From Aureococcus anophagefferens (taxonomy: Eukaryota; Sar; Pelagophyceae; Pelagomonadales; Pelagomonadaceae): a stretch of DNA of 64,000 bases. Below, one piece after another: positions 1 through 10,309 of the stretch (within the stretch, counting starts at the first letter, position 1; the number at the start of each line of letters is the position of its first letter). The stretch lies in NCBI RefSeq assembly GCF_000186865.1, contig NW_008705565.1, positions 1,165,083 to 1,229,082 on the forward strand, read 5' to 3'. Made by a program: the position numbers and the translations under genes. Under the pieces are notes generated by a model. It was not told the DNA's origin. It did no database searches and saw only the letters and a list, made by a program, of their open reading frames with translations.

Positions 1-440
1 TTGCTCCCCGCGGCGCCAGGGTCGTCTCCGGCTCCGAGGACAGGACGGCCCGGGTCTGGGACGTCGCGACGGGCGCCGCGCTCCTCACGCTGGCCGGCCA
101 CCTCGGCGACGTGTCGAGCGTCGCCTACTCCGGCGACGGCGCCGTGATCTTGACGGGCTCCGAGGACCGGACGCTGCGGCTCTGGGACGCGGAGAGCGGC
201 GCGCTGCGCCGGACGTGCGCGAAGCACCGCGCCGAGGTCAACGCGGCGGCGTTCTCCGCCGATCGGATCGTCACGGGGTCGAAGGACCGCACCGCGCGCA
301 TCGTCGATCTCCAGGCGACGCTCGACGAAAAGCCGCGCCGCTCCTTCTTCCGGAGGAAGGAGGCCGGCGTGGACCCGTTCCCCGACGAGCCGGAGCTCGA
401 CCTCGACGGGTCCGGCGACGACGAGAGCCACGGGAGCTAA
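1..440 (+). CDS. WD40 repeat protein, C-terminal part (5' truncated by window)
   Basis: The frame entering at base 3 is open to the stop at 438-440 and gives about 145 residues; the start lies outside the window. WD40 blades are visible from their closing motifs SEDRTARVWD and SEDRTLRLWD, and a weaker one ends SKDRTARIVD without the usual Trp. The tail is basic (RRSFFRRKE) and then acidic (DEPELDLDGSGDDESHGS). WD40 propellers are generally protein-binding scaffolds, so no specific role can be given. A 26-bp block covering the stop is repeated once just downstream with a period of 28 bp. Confidence 0.85.
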   Translation, partial: APRGARVVSGSEDRTARVWDVATGAALLTLAGHLGDVSSVAYSGDGAVILTGSEDRTLRLWDAESGALRRTCAKHRAEVNAAAFSADRIVTGSKDRTARIVDLQATLDEKPRRSFFRRKEAGVDPFPDEPELDLDGSGDDESHGS

Positions 441-478
441 CGCGTGCGTCAAGAGTCACGGGAGCTAACGCGTGCGTT
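424..478. repeat. Two-copy direct repeat over the WD40 stop codon
   Basis: A 26-bp unit beginning at 424 is repeated at 452 with one difference (AGAGCC versus AGAGTC). The unit contains the stop codon, so each copy carries a TAA in the same context. It looks like a small tandem duplication of the 3' end. Confidence 0.8.
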
Positions 479-565
479 AGTCGGGGGCGCGCGCGGCGCG
501 CGGGAATGGTGGTCCCGCGGCGGCTCGCGCGTCGCCGGGGGCGCGCAAAACGGGGGAGCAGAACC

Positions 566-3291
566 CTAGACGTTCTTCATCTTGGGCTGGTTCTTGGGCT
601 CGATCCTTCGCATCATGGACGTGAGCTGGCGGCCCGGCGCGGGCTCGTAGAAGTTGTCGACGTCCGGGAACCGCTTCGCCATGTCGTTGATCGTGTCCTC
701 CCATAACACGCCGGCCATGAGCTGCTCGCACATCTTCGCCTTGATGGACTCGACGTCCTTGTCGTGGGGCTTGGCCGTGACGTTGGAGTAGACGACGCGC
801 GCGGGCGCCGCGAGGCGCGCGGTGGAGAGCGCCTCCTTGAGCTTGTCCGCGGCCGTCGACATGTAGGGCGAGTGGAACGCGCCGGACACGGGCTGGACGA
901 TGGTCTTGGACCCGGCGATGCCCGCGGCCTTGACCTCGGCCTCGACCTTGGCCAGCCCCTCCTTGGAGCCGCTGAGCACGCGGCCTTTCGGGAAGAGCTG
1001 GTTCGCGATGGACACGCCTTCCGGCATCATCTTCTTGAGCGCGTCGTCGTCCAAGCCGACGACGGTCATCATGCCCGACGGCGCGAGGTCGCAGGCCGCG
1101 CCCATGGCGTCGCCGCGGATCTTCAGCAGCGTGAGCGCGGTGTCGAGCTCCATGACGCCCGCGAACGTGAGCGCGCTGTACTCGCCGAGCGAGAAGCCCG
1201 CGGTCGCGGCGCACTTGTTCACGGCCTTGGGGTCCTCGCGCTGGAGCTTCTTCACGGCGGCCATGGACGTGAGGAAGACGCAGACCTGGGAGAAGCGCGT
1301 GTCGTTGAGCTTCTCGACGGGGCCCTTCTCGACGAGCTCGAGCAGGTCGCAGCCGAAGATCTTCGACGCCTCCTTGAACATGGCCTTGACGCCCGGCGTG
1401 TCCGCGTAGGGCGCGAGCATGCCCACCTTCTGGGCGCCCTGGCCCGGGAAGAGCATGACGTTGCCCGAGTCCGTCGGCCGCGCGAAGACGGCGGCGAAGG
1501 GCTTACTGCCCGCCTCGGGGATGGGCACCTTGGTCTTGTCGACGACCGTGAGGAACTTGGCCGTGCACCAGCCGTCGATGGCCGCGTAGGGCGAGCCGTT
1601 GGCCGTGTAGCAGACGATGCGCGACCGCAGCGAGCCCTTGGCGTTCTTCGCCTCCTCGACGACGTAGCACTCCGTGCCCTGCTCGAGCGTGACGCCGAGC
1701 TCGGGCGTGTCGAGCTCGCAGCCCGCGCGCATCATGGCGCCGTTCTTGCCCGTCACCGTGTGCATGGTCGCCGTCGTGCCGGCGAAGGCCGTGACCGCGT
1801 CCGCGGCCGGCGCCGTCGCCGCGGGCGTCTCCGGCGCGGGCGCCTTCGGCGGCTCCGCGGCCGCGGCGGCCGGCGCGGGCGGCGCGGCGGCGGGCGCGGC
1901 CTCGACCGTGCCCTTGAACTCGAAGAGCTTCTTCGAGCCCCAGCAGTCGCAGGCCGTCTTCGCGCCGTCGGCCTTGGTGTACGCGACGATGTGGAGGCGC
2001 ACCGTGCCCTTGGAGTTCTCCTGCTCCTCGCTGACGTCGACGAGCCAGCCGTTGTCGATCTCGGGCTGGACCTGGGCCGTGCTCAGCTCGCAGCCCGCGC
2101 GGACCGCCGCGCCCTTCTTGGCCGTGCAGAGGTAGGACTTGAGGGGCGCCATGGGCTGGAAGGACTCGATGTCGCCGATGACGGCCTTGAACCAGGTCGC
2201 GCGCGCGGGCTCGTCGTAGACGAAGAGGTGGTGGCCCTTGATGGGGGCGTTGACGCTGCAGTCGCTCGTGACCTCGCTCCAGGCCGAGACCTAGAAGTCC
2301 GAAAACGTCGGCGTCGGCGGCCGATGGCGAGTTGTGCGTGGCCACTGAATCGAAAGGCCACTTTTTCTCAATTCCTGGGTTGAATCCTTGTTGCCGAAAT
2401 GAATGAAGTCGCGCGCCGCGACGGTTGCGGGACGCCGCGAGCGCGCGAGCTCCTTCGTCGCGCGCTTGTCGTCGCTGCCGTAGAACGTGCGCACGGGGCA
2501 GTCGAGGGGCGCGTTCTTGCCCGTCCACCTGCGCGCGGCCGCGACCGGTCGTCGCGCGGCGCGGCGAACGACGACGGCCGCGCGCGGACGGAAAAAAAGT
2601 CGCCGGACGCGGGGAGACGCGCTCCGGGTAGGCGTCGAAGCAGGAGAAGTCGACCATGAGCAGCGTCTTGTACCTGCGGCGGCGGCGGCGGTCGTCGGCG
2701 CGGGAACGGCGCGGTCGGAAGACGCCGCGCTCGCTACATCTTCCACATGCCCTCGGAGAAGACGACCTCGTTGATGGACCAGCCGCGGGCCTCGTCCTTG
2801 AACTCGTCGTCGCTCATGCCCTTGGACACGGCCCAGGGCCGCTTGTCCATGGGGCACGTCGGCGACGGGAAGCCGGACGCGACGAGGACCGTGGGCGCCG
2901 GGTGGCCCTTGGCGCGCGCGAGGAGGCAGAACTCGTAGGCGACCCAGGTGCCCATGGAGTGGGCGAAGATGGCCCAGGGCACGCCGCCCTTGAAGAGGTC
3001 CTTCTCGCAGACGTCGAACGCCGCGGACGCGATCGCCGCCGCGGACGGCAGGCACTCCTCGCGCATGCGCGTGTCGCGGCCCGGCGGCTGCGCCGCGTAG
3101 ACCTCGACCTTCGTCTTCTTCGCCCAGACCATGAGCTCGTTGTCGCGGCGGCCCGACGCGCCGCCGAAGGCCGTCTTGTCGGCGCCCGTGTACACGTTCT
3201 CGGCGCTGCCGGAGTTGGGAAAGGTCACGAGGCGCAGGCGCGCGTCGGCGCCGCACTTCGTCTGCTTCAATTGCGGGAACCACTTGTCCAT
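566..3291 (-). CDS. Type II thioesterase - SH3-like repeats - malonyl-CoA:ACP transacylase fusion
   Basis: Four exons are inferred: 3291-2738, 2673-2623, 2528-2447 and 2290-566, giving about 803 residues. The N-terminal third is an alpha/beta-hydrolase of the type II thioesterase family: an N-terminal RLRLVTFPNSGSAE stretch, nucleophile elbow AHSMGT, then LDCPVRTFYGSDD and a late KGHHLF His motif. Next come two SH3-like repeats, each starting near RAGCEL, split by an Ala/Pro linker. The C-terminal 300 residues are a FabD-type acyltransferase with FPGQGAQ, GFSLGEYSA (the active-site GxSxG) and SGAFHSPYM. These families edit carrier-bound acyl chains and load malonyl units in fatty-acid or polyketide synthesis. 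Intron 1 is GT-AG; introns 2 and 3 fit best with GC donors, with GT alternatives. The ATG at 3291 is the first usable one. The single-gene reading is an inference from frame continuity. Confidence 0.75.
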
Positions 3292-3472
3292 CGTGTTTGC
3301 TAGTTGCGAGCACAGGAGTCGACTTTCGGAGATGTCGTGGGCCACCGATGCGCTCGTAGAAAAAAGTGCAAGTTCTGTTCAATAAGACGCGCTGAAGGCG
3401 GCGGGGGTCCCAAAATACCCAGCCTCCGGCACTCCCAAGCCCGCCTCGAGCCACAACAACCGCCGCCTGTTG

Positions 3473-5158
3473 TTACTCCGCCGCCGCCTCGAGCTCCTTG
3501 GGCGCGCGGTCCGCGTCGTCGACGAGGTACTGGCCCGGCGCGTCGTCGGCGACGCCCGGGCTGAACTCGAGGAGGTCCGCGCGGAGCTGGGCCAGCGCCG
3601 CGACGAGCTCCGCGCCCGGCGCCACGTCCGGGTTCGAGTCGAGGAGGTTGTCGAAGATGTTGTTGGCCGTCTTGCGGAACGCGCGGACGCGGTCGGGCTG
3701 GCCCGCGATGCCCTCGACGTTGAGCCGCAGACATTCGCGCCGCGCGGCCGGGTCCTTGATGGCGAGCACGTTCTTGATGACGTCGACGTCCGCGTGGACG
3801 TCCTTGGCGAGCTCCGCGTAGGCCGCGGTGCGCACGCCGTCGAGCACCGCGAGCCATTCGGAGGGCGCGTTCGCAGGATCCGCGACGCCCCGGTCCCTCA
3901 GCTTCGCCGCCTCGACGGCGATGGCGTGCTTGAGGTAGGCCACAAAGTCCTCGTCGAGGCGGTGGCGGAACTTGCGCGCCGCGTCCCGCAGGCCCGCGTC
4001 GCCGGCGGACTTGGCCGAGTCGCAGAGCAGGCGGATCGTCTCCAGATGGTTCTTCTCCGCGAAGGCGGCCATCTCCGCGAGCTGCGTGACGAGGTCGATG
4101 ACCTTGCCGTTCAGCGTGTCCAGCGCCGCCGCCGTCCTCGCCGCCGCCTCGTCGCTGTCGCACGCGCGGAGCGCCGCGCGCGCGAGCGCCGGAAACGACG
4201 CGTCGAGGAGCACGTCGCGGTACGCGTCGGCGACGAGGTGCGCGACGCTCGCGTCCGCGGCGCCCATGACCTCGCGCAGCAGCACGTCGAAGCGCGCCGC
4301 GATGAGCGGCGACGCCTCGGCCGGCGCCGCCTCCGCCGGCGCCGCCCCGGCCGCCGCGACGGCCGCGGACGCGGCGCCGCGGACGGCCTGGGGCGCCGCG
4401 AGGATGTCGACGCCGCCCTTGAGACCATTCCCGAGCGCGACGTCGAACTGGGCCTGCTCGACGTCCACGAGCCCGTCCTCGAGGAGTGCGGCCTCGGACG
4501 CGCCGCCGGCGTCGCCCGCCGCGGCGCGCGCGAGCGCCTCGCCCGCGGCGAACATGGCCTGGACCGTGGCGTCCGCCGGGCCCGCCTCGGCTTCGCCGGC
4601 GTCGAAGAGGTCGAGCACCTCGGCCTCGAAGTCCTCGCCGTAGGAGCCGTCGTAGAGCTTCGGGTCGAGCGCCCGCCGCCGCGGCTCCTCGCCGACGAGC
4701 ACCTCGGGCGCCGCGGCCGTCGCCACGGCGGACAGCGACGCCGCCGCGAGGCCCTCGCGCAGCGAGCTCGCCACGCGCGCCTCGGCGCCGCGCACGAGCT
4801 CCTTGATGGACGCCGCGGCCGGCGGGCCGACGCGCTCGACGACGACCGCGCCGAACGGCGAGTCGCTGCCCGCGGGCCGGTAGGCGACGTCGACGCCGTT
4901 GTCGGGCATGGCCACGTAGCGCACGCGGATCGTCGGGGTGCTCGCGTCGACGGTGACGGGGAACTGCGGGTCGCTCAGGGGCGACGCGCTCCAGCCGTCG
5001 AGCCAGCCCTCGACCTTCGCCGCGGCGCCGGGGACGAGCGCGCACTCGACGAGCGCGTCGCCGTTTTTGACTACGATGGTGCGGCGCGCATAGCCGCGGT
5101 GCTGCGGGTGCTGGAAGGCTGCGACGCCGCACAGAAAGGCGCAAATTCTCCGCACCAT
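3473..5158 (-). CDS. Unknown protein with putative plastid-targeting presequence
   Basis: A 561-residue reading frame starting at the ATG at 5158. The N-terminus (MVRRICAFLCGVAAFQHPQ) is a short basic and hydrophobic signal followed by AAFQ, resembling the A-F cleavage motif of bipartite plastid presequences in stramenopiles, so a plastid location is inferred. The middle is Ala/Glu-rich and low in complexity. The C-terminal half is helical and more ordered, with LDEDFVAYLKHAIAVEAAKL and ADVDVIKNVLAIKDP. No family was recognised. It lies head to tail behind the thioesterase fusion on the same strand, about 180 bp upstream of it. Confidence 0.75.
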   Translation of the reverse strand: MVRRICAFLCGVAAFQHPQHRGYARRTIVVKNGDALVECALVPGAAAKVEGWLDGWSASPLSDPQFPVTVDASTPTIRVRYVAMPDNGVDVAYRPAGSDSPFGAVVVERVGPPAAASIKELVRGAEARVASSLREGLAAASLSAVATAAAPEVLVGEEPRRRALDPKLYDGSYGEDFEAEVLDLFDAGEAEAGPADATVQAMFAAGEALARAAAGDAGGASEAALLEDGLVDVEQAQFDVALGNGLKGGVDILAAPQAVRGAASAAVAAAGAAPAEAAPAEASPLIAARFDVLLREVMGAADASVAHLVADAYRDVLLDASFPALARAALRACDSDEAAARTAAALDTLNGKVIDLVTQLAEMAAFAEKNHLETIRLLCDSAKSAGDAGLRDAARKFRHRLDEDFVAYLKHAIAVEAAKLRDRGVADPANAPSEWLAVLDGVRTAAYAELAKDVHADVDVIKNVLAIKDPAARRECLRLNVEGIAGQPDRVRAFRKTANNIFDNLLDSNPDVAPGAELVAALAQLRADLLEFSPGVADDAPGQYLVDDADRAPKELEAAAE

Positions 5159-5843
5159 CGCGGACGGCAAGGTCGCGAGCGCCTTGTGGTAGCACCCCGT
5201 AAGGTCGTACTGATAGCTTAACTAGTGCACGTTAGATTTGACCGAATTTATTATCGGATCTGATCCGGGGGGCGGCAAAGTGAATATATCTACACGCTCC
5301 TGAGGTCCAGGCGATCTCGAAATGGTATCCCTTGCGGTCATCGGTTCCAGGGATGGCGAGGGATGGGTGATCAATTATTTCAACGGCCACTTAGCCTTAC
5401 TAGGTGATTTCAATATTTTTTTTGAGAATTTTTTTCCCGGCACGCCTTGCAGCGGTTCTCGCGAACGGGCTAGCCTCCTGTTGCAAGCGTGTGCTCCCCT
5501 TGGAGAGGGGGTCCATGGGCGTCTATCGACGCGTCCAGCACGCGATTGGCGACGCTTGGCGCGTGCGCCGACCACGCGCGCGCGTCCAAAAGTCATGGAG
5601 CAAAATGTCACTTAAAAAGAGTGTTTTCGCACGCTAGGAGTATTGGAAACGAAAGAAAACACGTGATTCTGGCATAAGACGTAAAAAGTTCGGGGTCGGA
5701 GGTCGGCAGGAACGCGTCGAACCACCCCCCGTCGACCTAGCGGGGTGCTACTTGTGGAGGTTTGCGCTCGCTGATGTTTGGTGCGGTCGATGCCGCGGCG
5801 GTCGACCGCAATCGTCGATCAGACTCAATAAATTTTGAGTGCC
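5159..5843. other. Intergenic region, relatively AT-rich
   Basis: About 685 bp between the divergent starts at 5158 (minus) and 5844 (plus). It is much richer in A/T than its surroundings, with T-runs near 5417-5430, and holds only short open frames. No known snRNA or tRNA pattern was recognised. It probably contains two promoters. Confidence 0.5.
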
Positions 5844-8800
5844 ATGCGCGCCATGCGCGGGCGCGCGGCCATCGCGCTGCTCTGCATTTCGCGCGCGTGC
5901 ACCGCAGCGGTCATGTCGGCGCAGGACGTGGAGATCGAGACGTCGTGGGACCACGACGCCGACGCCGTCTACGCGTCGCTGGGCACGCGGCGCTTCACGG
6001 CGCGGCCCGTGAGCCGCAGCGGGTCCGGCGTCGTCTACAGCGCCGCGGGCGAGCGCGAGTTCGTGCAGCGCGAGGTGCTGCCCACCGTCGAGTACCTGCG
6101 GCGCGAGCTCCGCGTCGGCGACGCGCGCGGGCCGGGCGCGTCCGCGACCCGCCCGTGCGGCTTCGCGCTCTTCACGGAGCGGTCGCTGGTCGCGACGCTG
6201 GCGACGAAGGAGACGTCGGCGCTGGACGCCTTCTTCGACCGCATCCTGCTCTACGAGGACTGGCGCGTCGCGGGCGTGCCCGAGAAGTTGCCGCTGAAGG
6301 CGCGCGCGAAGATCGTGAAGATCCACGCGATGGTCACGTCGCCCTTCGAGACGACGATCTTCCTGGACTTCGACGCGCGGCCCTGCATGGCGCGGTTCGT
6401 CGACTTTTTGTTCCCCCTCGTGGCCGGCGACGCGGACGTCGCGCTGACGAACAAGTTCGACGGCCAAGCGGAGCTCGCGCCGGACCTCCACCTGCGCCTC
6501 GAGCACAACAGCGCCTGCGTCGTTTTGGATTCGACGTCGCCGCGGACGGCGCAGCTCCTGACCTACTACCTCGAGGCGTTCCTGGGGCTGAACCAGCGGA
6601 GCGGCGAGGCGCGCGACCAGCCCGCGCTGACCGTCGCGTTGAAAAAGGCCGCGCTCGGCTCGCCGGACCCGCTGCGCCACGCGGACATGAGCCCGACGAC
6701 CTTCTGCCGGAACAAGATCTCGCCCATCGTGTCCTGCGACGCGGGCTGCGCCCTCGTGCACAAGCCGCAGAAGCACGATTTATCGTTCAAGACGTTCGTC
6801 GTCGGCGCGAAACGGACGGGCATCACGTCCGTCGCCATGATGCTCGACGCGTTGAAGCTCGAGCCCAAGTGCGACGTCGCGTCGCGGCTCCGCGCCGCCG
6901 ACGCCGTCGCGCTGGGGCGCGGCGCGGAGCGGTACGCCGTCGCCGTCGAGACCGCGGGCCGCTACCGGACGTTCTACGACGCGCCCTGGAACGACGGGGA
7001 CCTCTACGCGACGCTCGCGACGGCCTACCCCCGCGCCAAGTTCGTGCTGACCGTGCGCGACGGCGCGGACTGGTGGGCCGACGTCGACGACATGCTGCGG
7101 TGCGCGCCGCGGCTCCAAAAGGAGCGCTACGCGGCGACGCTCGGTGTGACCTGGGACGACGACGGCGCCGCCGCGGCGGCGAGCGTCCCCGCCCACGCCT
7201 GGGGCGGCCTCTTCGGCCAGCTGCGCGACGAGGGGCGCGCGCCCGCGTCGCGCGCGGCGCGCTTCGTCGCCGCCTACGAGCGGCGGAACGCGGCCGTCGA
7301 GGCGTTTTTCCAAGGCCGCGACGAGCGCCACCGCCTGCTCGTGCTCAAGGACCCCCTCGAATCGTCCGCCTACCGCGTCTGGACGGCGGTCTGCAACTTC
7401 CTCGAGGCCTGGAGCGCCTGCCCGCGGACCCGGGGGCTGCCCGGCGCGTCCGCGCTCGCGGAGCGGAAGAAGAAGCGCGCGGACGGCGACGCCGCGCCCT
7501 GCCCCGCCGTCGGCAGCGCGTCGCCGCTCCAGCGCGGCTCCTTCTCCCTCGCGGACCGCGAGCGGCTGACGGGCCTCGCGCCGCCGGCGGACGCGGCCGA
7601 GCGGCAGCCCGCGGCGCGCGGCGCGCGGCTCCGGCTCTACAAGCAGCGCGTCGCCGCGTACCTCAACACGACGAAGCAGGCGTCGACGACGCCCCCGAAG
7701 CCGCCGGGCCCGCGCAAGTCGCTCCCGCGCAGCCAGCGCCTCGCGCTCAAGCGGGCCTACGAGGCGAAGCTCGTGCCCAAATGGCACCCCGAGTGCGCGC
7801 CGCGGCGGCCGCGCGGCGTGCTCTACAACCGCATCCCCAAGAGCGGCAGCGCGTCCATCATGTCCTGGATGAGCGGCCAGCTCAACGAGACGGCCAAGTT
7901 CAAGCACGGCATGGACGTGACGAACGTGACGTGGTGGACGCCGCACATCGCGAAGCATCGCTGGCTCGACGGCGCCGCGGAGCGCGAGTACGTCGACTCC
8001 ATCCGGGAGTACGGCGCGTTGGGGCGCTTCGTGACGCAGCGCCACGTCTACTACACGGACGTGCGGCACGCCCACGAGGAGGGCGTGGAGCTCATCAACA
8101 TCGCGCGCGACCCCATCGACCGCTGTATTTCCAGATACAACTACGAGGCCTTCTACAAGAAGCGGCTGCCGCCCGTGGACTTCGACGAGTGCTTGGACGG
8201 CGGCCGCTGCGACATCCGGGGCTGGCGCGTGTCGACGGGCGAGCAGCACGTCTACCAGGACTACCCCGTGCCCTCGAAGCGCGCGAACGCCAAGGAGTGG
8301 AAGAAGTTCCAGCGCCTGTCCTACAACCAGTCCATGGCGCTGCTGTTGGACGAGTGCAACGACTACATGACGCGCTGGTTCTGCGGCCACGGGCCCGAGT
8401 GCCGCGACGAGCGGGACCCGGGGAAGGCGCTCGACGTCGCGAAGCGGCACGTGCGCGACGCCTACGCGCACGTCGGCGTGCTCGAGGACCTGCCGAACAC
8501 GGCCCAGCTCTTCCGCTTGCTGCTGCCGGACTTCTTCGAGGGCGACCCGGACCACACGCCCGACGAGGCCGACTTCCCCGCGCTCCACAGCGAGAAGTCG
8601 AACGCGATGAAGCTCCAGGCGCTCCTCAACAAGCAGGTCAAGTCGGGCCCGCTGAGCCCCCACAACCTCGACCTCCTCCACGAGACGAACAAGCGCGACG
8701 TCGAGCTCTACTACTACATCCTCGAGCTCCACCGCCGGCGCGTGCGCCTCTGCCTGCGCACGAACGGCACGAACACGGGGCCCGCGACGCGCGACCCGGA

Positions 8801-8879
8801 GGGGTCCGTCCACCCGGACTGGGCCGCGAAGGACGTGACCTCGCTCCTCGCGGTCAAGGCGCGGCCCGCGGCGTTGTAA
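5844..8879 (+). CDS. Secretory protein with glycosyltransferase-like region and two sulfotransferase domains
   Basis: A single uninterrupted frame of about 1011 residues from the ATG at 5844. It begins with a likely signal peptide or anchor (MRAMRGRAAIALLCISRA). Residues about 90-310 resemble nucleotide-diphospho-sugar transferases (KIHAMVTSPFETTIFLDFD, then LEHNSACVVLDS). Near residue 315 a P-loop-like FVVGAKRTGITSVAMML opens a sulfotransferase domain with LTVRDGADWW and LVLKDPLE. From about residue 655 a second, 2-O-sulfotransferase-like domain has YNRIPKSGSASIMSWM and NIARDPIDRCISRY. These enzymes transfer sugars, and sulfate from PAPS, to glycans in the Golgi. The protein may build a sulfated polysaccharide, but substrates are unknown. 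The second P-loop lacks the Lys usual in PKTGT. Confidence 0.85.
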   Translation: MRAMRGRAAIALLCISRACTAAVMSAQDVEIETSWDHDADAVYASLGTRRFTARPVSRSGSGVVYSAAGEREFVQREVLPTVEYLRRELRVGDARGPGASATRPCGFALFTERSLVATLATKETSALDAFFDRILLYEDWRVAGVPEKLPLKARAKIVKIHAMVTSPFETTIFLDFDARPCMARFVDFLFPLVAGDADVALTNKFDGQAELAPDLHLRLEHNSACVVLDSTSPRTAQLLTYYLEAFLGLNQRSGEARDQPALTVALKKAALGSPDPLRHADMSPTTFCRNKISPIVSCDAGCALVHKPQKHDLSFKTFVVGAKRTGITSVAMMLDALKLEPKCDVASRLRAADAVALGRGAERYAVAVETAGRYRTFYDAPWNDGDLYATLATAYPRAKFVLTVRDGADWWADVDDMLRCAPRLQKERYAATLGVTWDDDGAAAAASVPAHAWGGLFGQLRDEGRAPASRAARFVAAYERRNAAVEAFFQGRDERHRLLVLKDPLESSAYRVWTAVCNFLEAWSACPRTRGLPGASALAERKKKRADGDAAPCPAVGSASPLQRGSFSLADRERLTGLAPPADAAERQPAARGARLRLYKQRVAAYLNTTKQASTTPPKPPGPRKSLPRSQRLALKRAYEAKLVPKWHPECAPRRPRGVLYNRIPKSGSASIMSWMSGQLNETAKFKHGMDVTNVTWWTPHIAKHRWLDGAAEREYVDSIREYGALGRFVTQRHVYYTDVRHAHEEGVELINIARDPIDRCISRYNYEAFYKKRLPPVDFDECLDGGRCDIRGWRVSTGEQHVYQDYPVPSKRANAKEWKKFQRLSYNQSMALLLDECNDYMTRWFCGHGPECRDERDPGKALDVAKRHVRDAYAHVGVLEDLPNTAQLFRLLLPDFFEGDPDHTPDEADFPALHSEKSNAMKLQALLNKQVKSGPLSPHNLDLLHETNKRDVELYYYILELHRRRVRLCLRTNGTNTGPATRDPEGSVHPDWAAKDVTSLLAVKARPAAL

Positions 8880-8895
8880 CATGCAGGTTTACAGG

Positions 8896-10077
8896 CTAGG
8901 TTGCGGCTTCGGGCTCGGTGCTTTCGTCGTCCGTCGCGGCCGCGGCGTCGTCCGCCGCGGCCTCGTCGTCGTCCGCGGCGCCCGTCGCGCCGTCGTCGCC
9001 CGTCGCGCCGCCGTCGGCCGCGTCGTCCGCGGCCTCGCGCTCGTCGGCGGCGAGCGCGCGCTCCACGACCGCCTCGAGCTTCGCGGGCGCGAGGAGGCCG
9101 TCGTAGAAGCCGTCGACGTCCGCCTCGAGCCGGTCGTGGAAGAGGGAGCCCTCGACGTCGACGGTCGGCGCGGTCTTTTTCACGATCTCGAAGATGCGCG
9201 GCGCGAAGATGCGCACGACGAAGCGCCCGAAGAAGGTCACGAGCCACATGGGGAAGAAGCCGGGCACGTTGACGCGCTGCGCCACGGTCCAGGAGGACCG
9301 GTCCGCCGCCACGGGCGCGCCGCGCGCGAAGCCGTTGACCGCGGCCCAGCCCAGCGCCACGGGCCCGAGCTTCGACGGCTCGTTGAGCACGCAGGCGACG
9401 ACGTGCCCCGAGTTTTCGAGGTCCTCGTGGAAGCTCAGGCGCACGGTGAGCGCGGGCTGGGGCAGCGGGTAGGGGAAGTTGATGGCGATCTGGCGCCGGA
9501 GCTGGAAGTTCCTCGGGCCGGCGGCGCGGTCCGACAGGCTCGCGGCGGACGCGACCCACGAGTTCCACCGCGGCGCGAGGTCCGCCTCCTTGGCCAGCGC
9601 GAGGACGTTGCGGGGCGACGCCGGCAGCGCGCAGCGGAACTTGAACTCGATGGCCCGGTCCTCCAGTTGGCGGAAGTGGACCTCGAGCTCGCAGCCGTCG
9701 CCGTACGAGGTCTCGTAGATGGGCGCCTCCGCGCCCCAGGACGCCTCGCGCGCGTCGAGCTCGTCCTTCGAGGCTCCGCAGGAGTCGTGGCAGGCGACGA
9801 GCGCGTCCGTGAGGAACGGCCGCTCCTCCTCGTCGAGCGGCGGGAAGGCGAAGGGGTCCGCGTCGGCGTCGACGGGGGCAGCCTCGGGCTCCGCCGCCGC
9901 GAGGGCCGCGTCCGCGAGGGCCGCGTCCAGCGCCGCCACGTCCTTCTCCGGGGCAGCCTGCTCGGGCTCCACCGTTGTTACTCCCGCCACGTCCAGCGCC
10001 GCCACGTCCAGGAGGGCTGCCATGCTCCTGGAGCTCCCGAAGACGAGGCTGAAGCGCCACGGAAGCCACGGCACCAT
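8896..10077 (-). CDS. START/SRPBCC-like domain protein with acidic Ala-rich tail
   Basis: 393 residues from the ATG at 10077; an internal ATG at 10023 is an alternative start. The first 70 residues are Ala/Glu-rich. The central part (about 110-320) looks like a START or Bet-v1-type lipid-binding fold: DGCELEVHFRQLEDRAIEFK, then LALAKEADLAPRWNSWVA and a later SWTVAQRVNVPGFFPMWLV. The tail is a low-complexity Asp/Ala run. Such folds bind lipids or other hydrophobic ligands, but no ligand can be named. Its stop lies 17 bp from the stop of the convergent glycosyltransferase/sulfotransferase gene. Confidence 0.75.
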   Translation of the reverse strand: MVPWLPWRFSLVFGSSRSMAALLDVAALDVAGVTTVEPEQAAPEKDVAALDAALADAALAAAEPEAAPVDADADPFAFPPLDEEERPFLTDALVACHDSCGASKDELDAREASWGAEAPIYETSYGDGCELEVHFRQLEDRAIEFKFRCALPASPRNVLALAKEADLAPRWNSWVASAASLSDRAAGPRNFQLRRQIAINFPYPLPQPALTVRLSFHEDLENSGHVVACVLNEPSKLGPVALGWAAVNGFARGAPVAADRSSWTVAQRVNVPGFFPMWLVTFFGRFVVRIFAPRIFEIVKKTAPTVDVEGSLFHDRLEADVDGFYDGLLAPAKLEAVVERALAADEREAADDAADGGATGDDGATGAADDDEAAADDAAAATDDESTEPEAAT

Positions 10078-10309
10078 GGTAAGTTGACTTCAATAAAGGG
10101 TAATGTTGCCTGCCACAGCTCTAAACACGCAAGGCGCCGGGCGTGGCGCGTAGTGGCGAACGCGCGCAGCGCATCGACGCCGCAGCGTCGCACGTCGTGC
10201 TCGAGCGCGTCGCCGAACGGCGTCGCACGTGGTGCTCGAGCAGCGCACGCCGCGCGGCGCGTCGACGTGAACGGCGTCCTCGCGCTTGACAGCACGGCGA
10301 AAGCGGACC

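Noticed and set aside
764..2383. 539-codon plus-strand open frame opposite the acyltransferase
   Set aside because: The opposite strand has FPGQGAQ and GFSLGEYSA in a normal FabD frame; the plus-strand product is a low-complexity Arg/Gly/Ala shadow.
5221..5700. Possible spliceosomal snRNA in the AT-rich intergenic region
   Set aside because: Looked for U1, U2, U4, U5 and U6 core sequences on both strands; only short chance matches such as ATCTGATC were found.
6780..8882. 700-codon minus-strand open frame opposite the sulfotransferase gene
   Set aside because: Shadow of the plus-strand coding region; Arg/Val/Leu-rich with no recognised motif.
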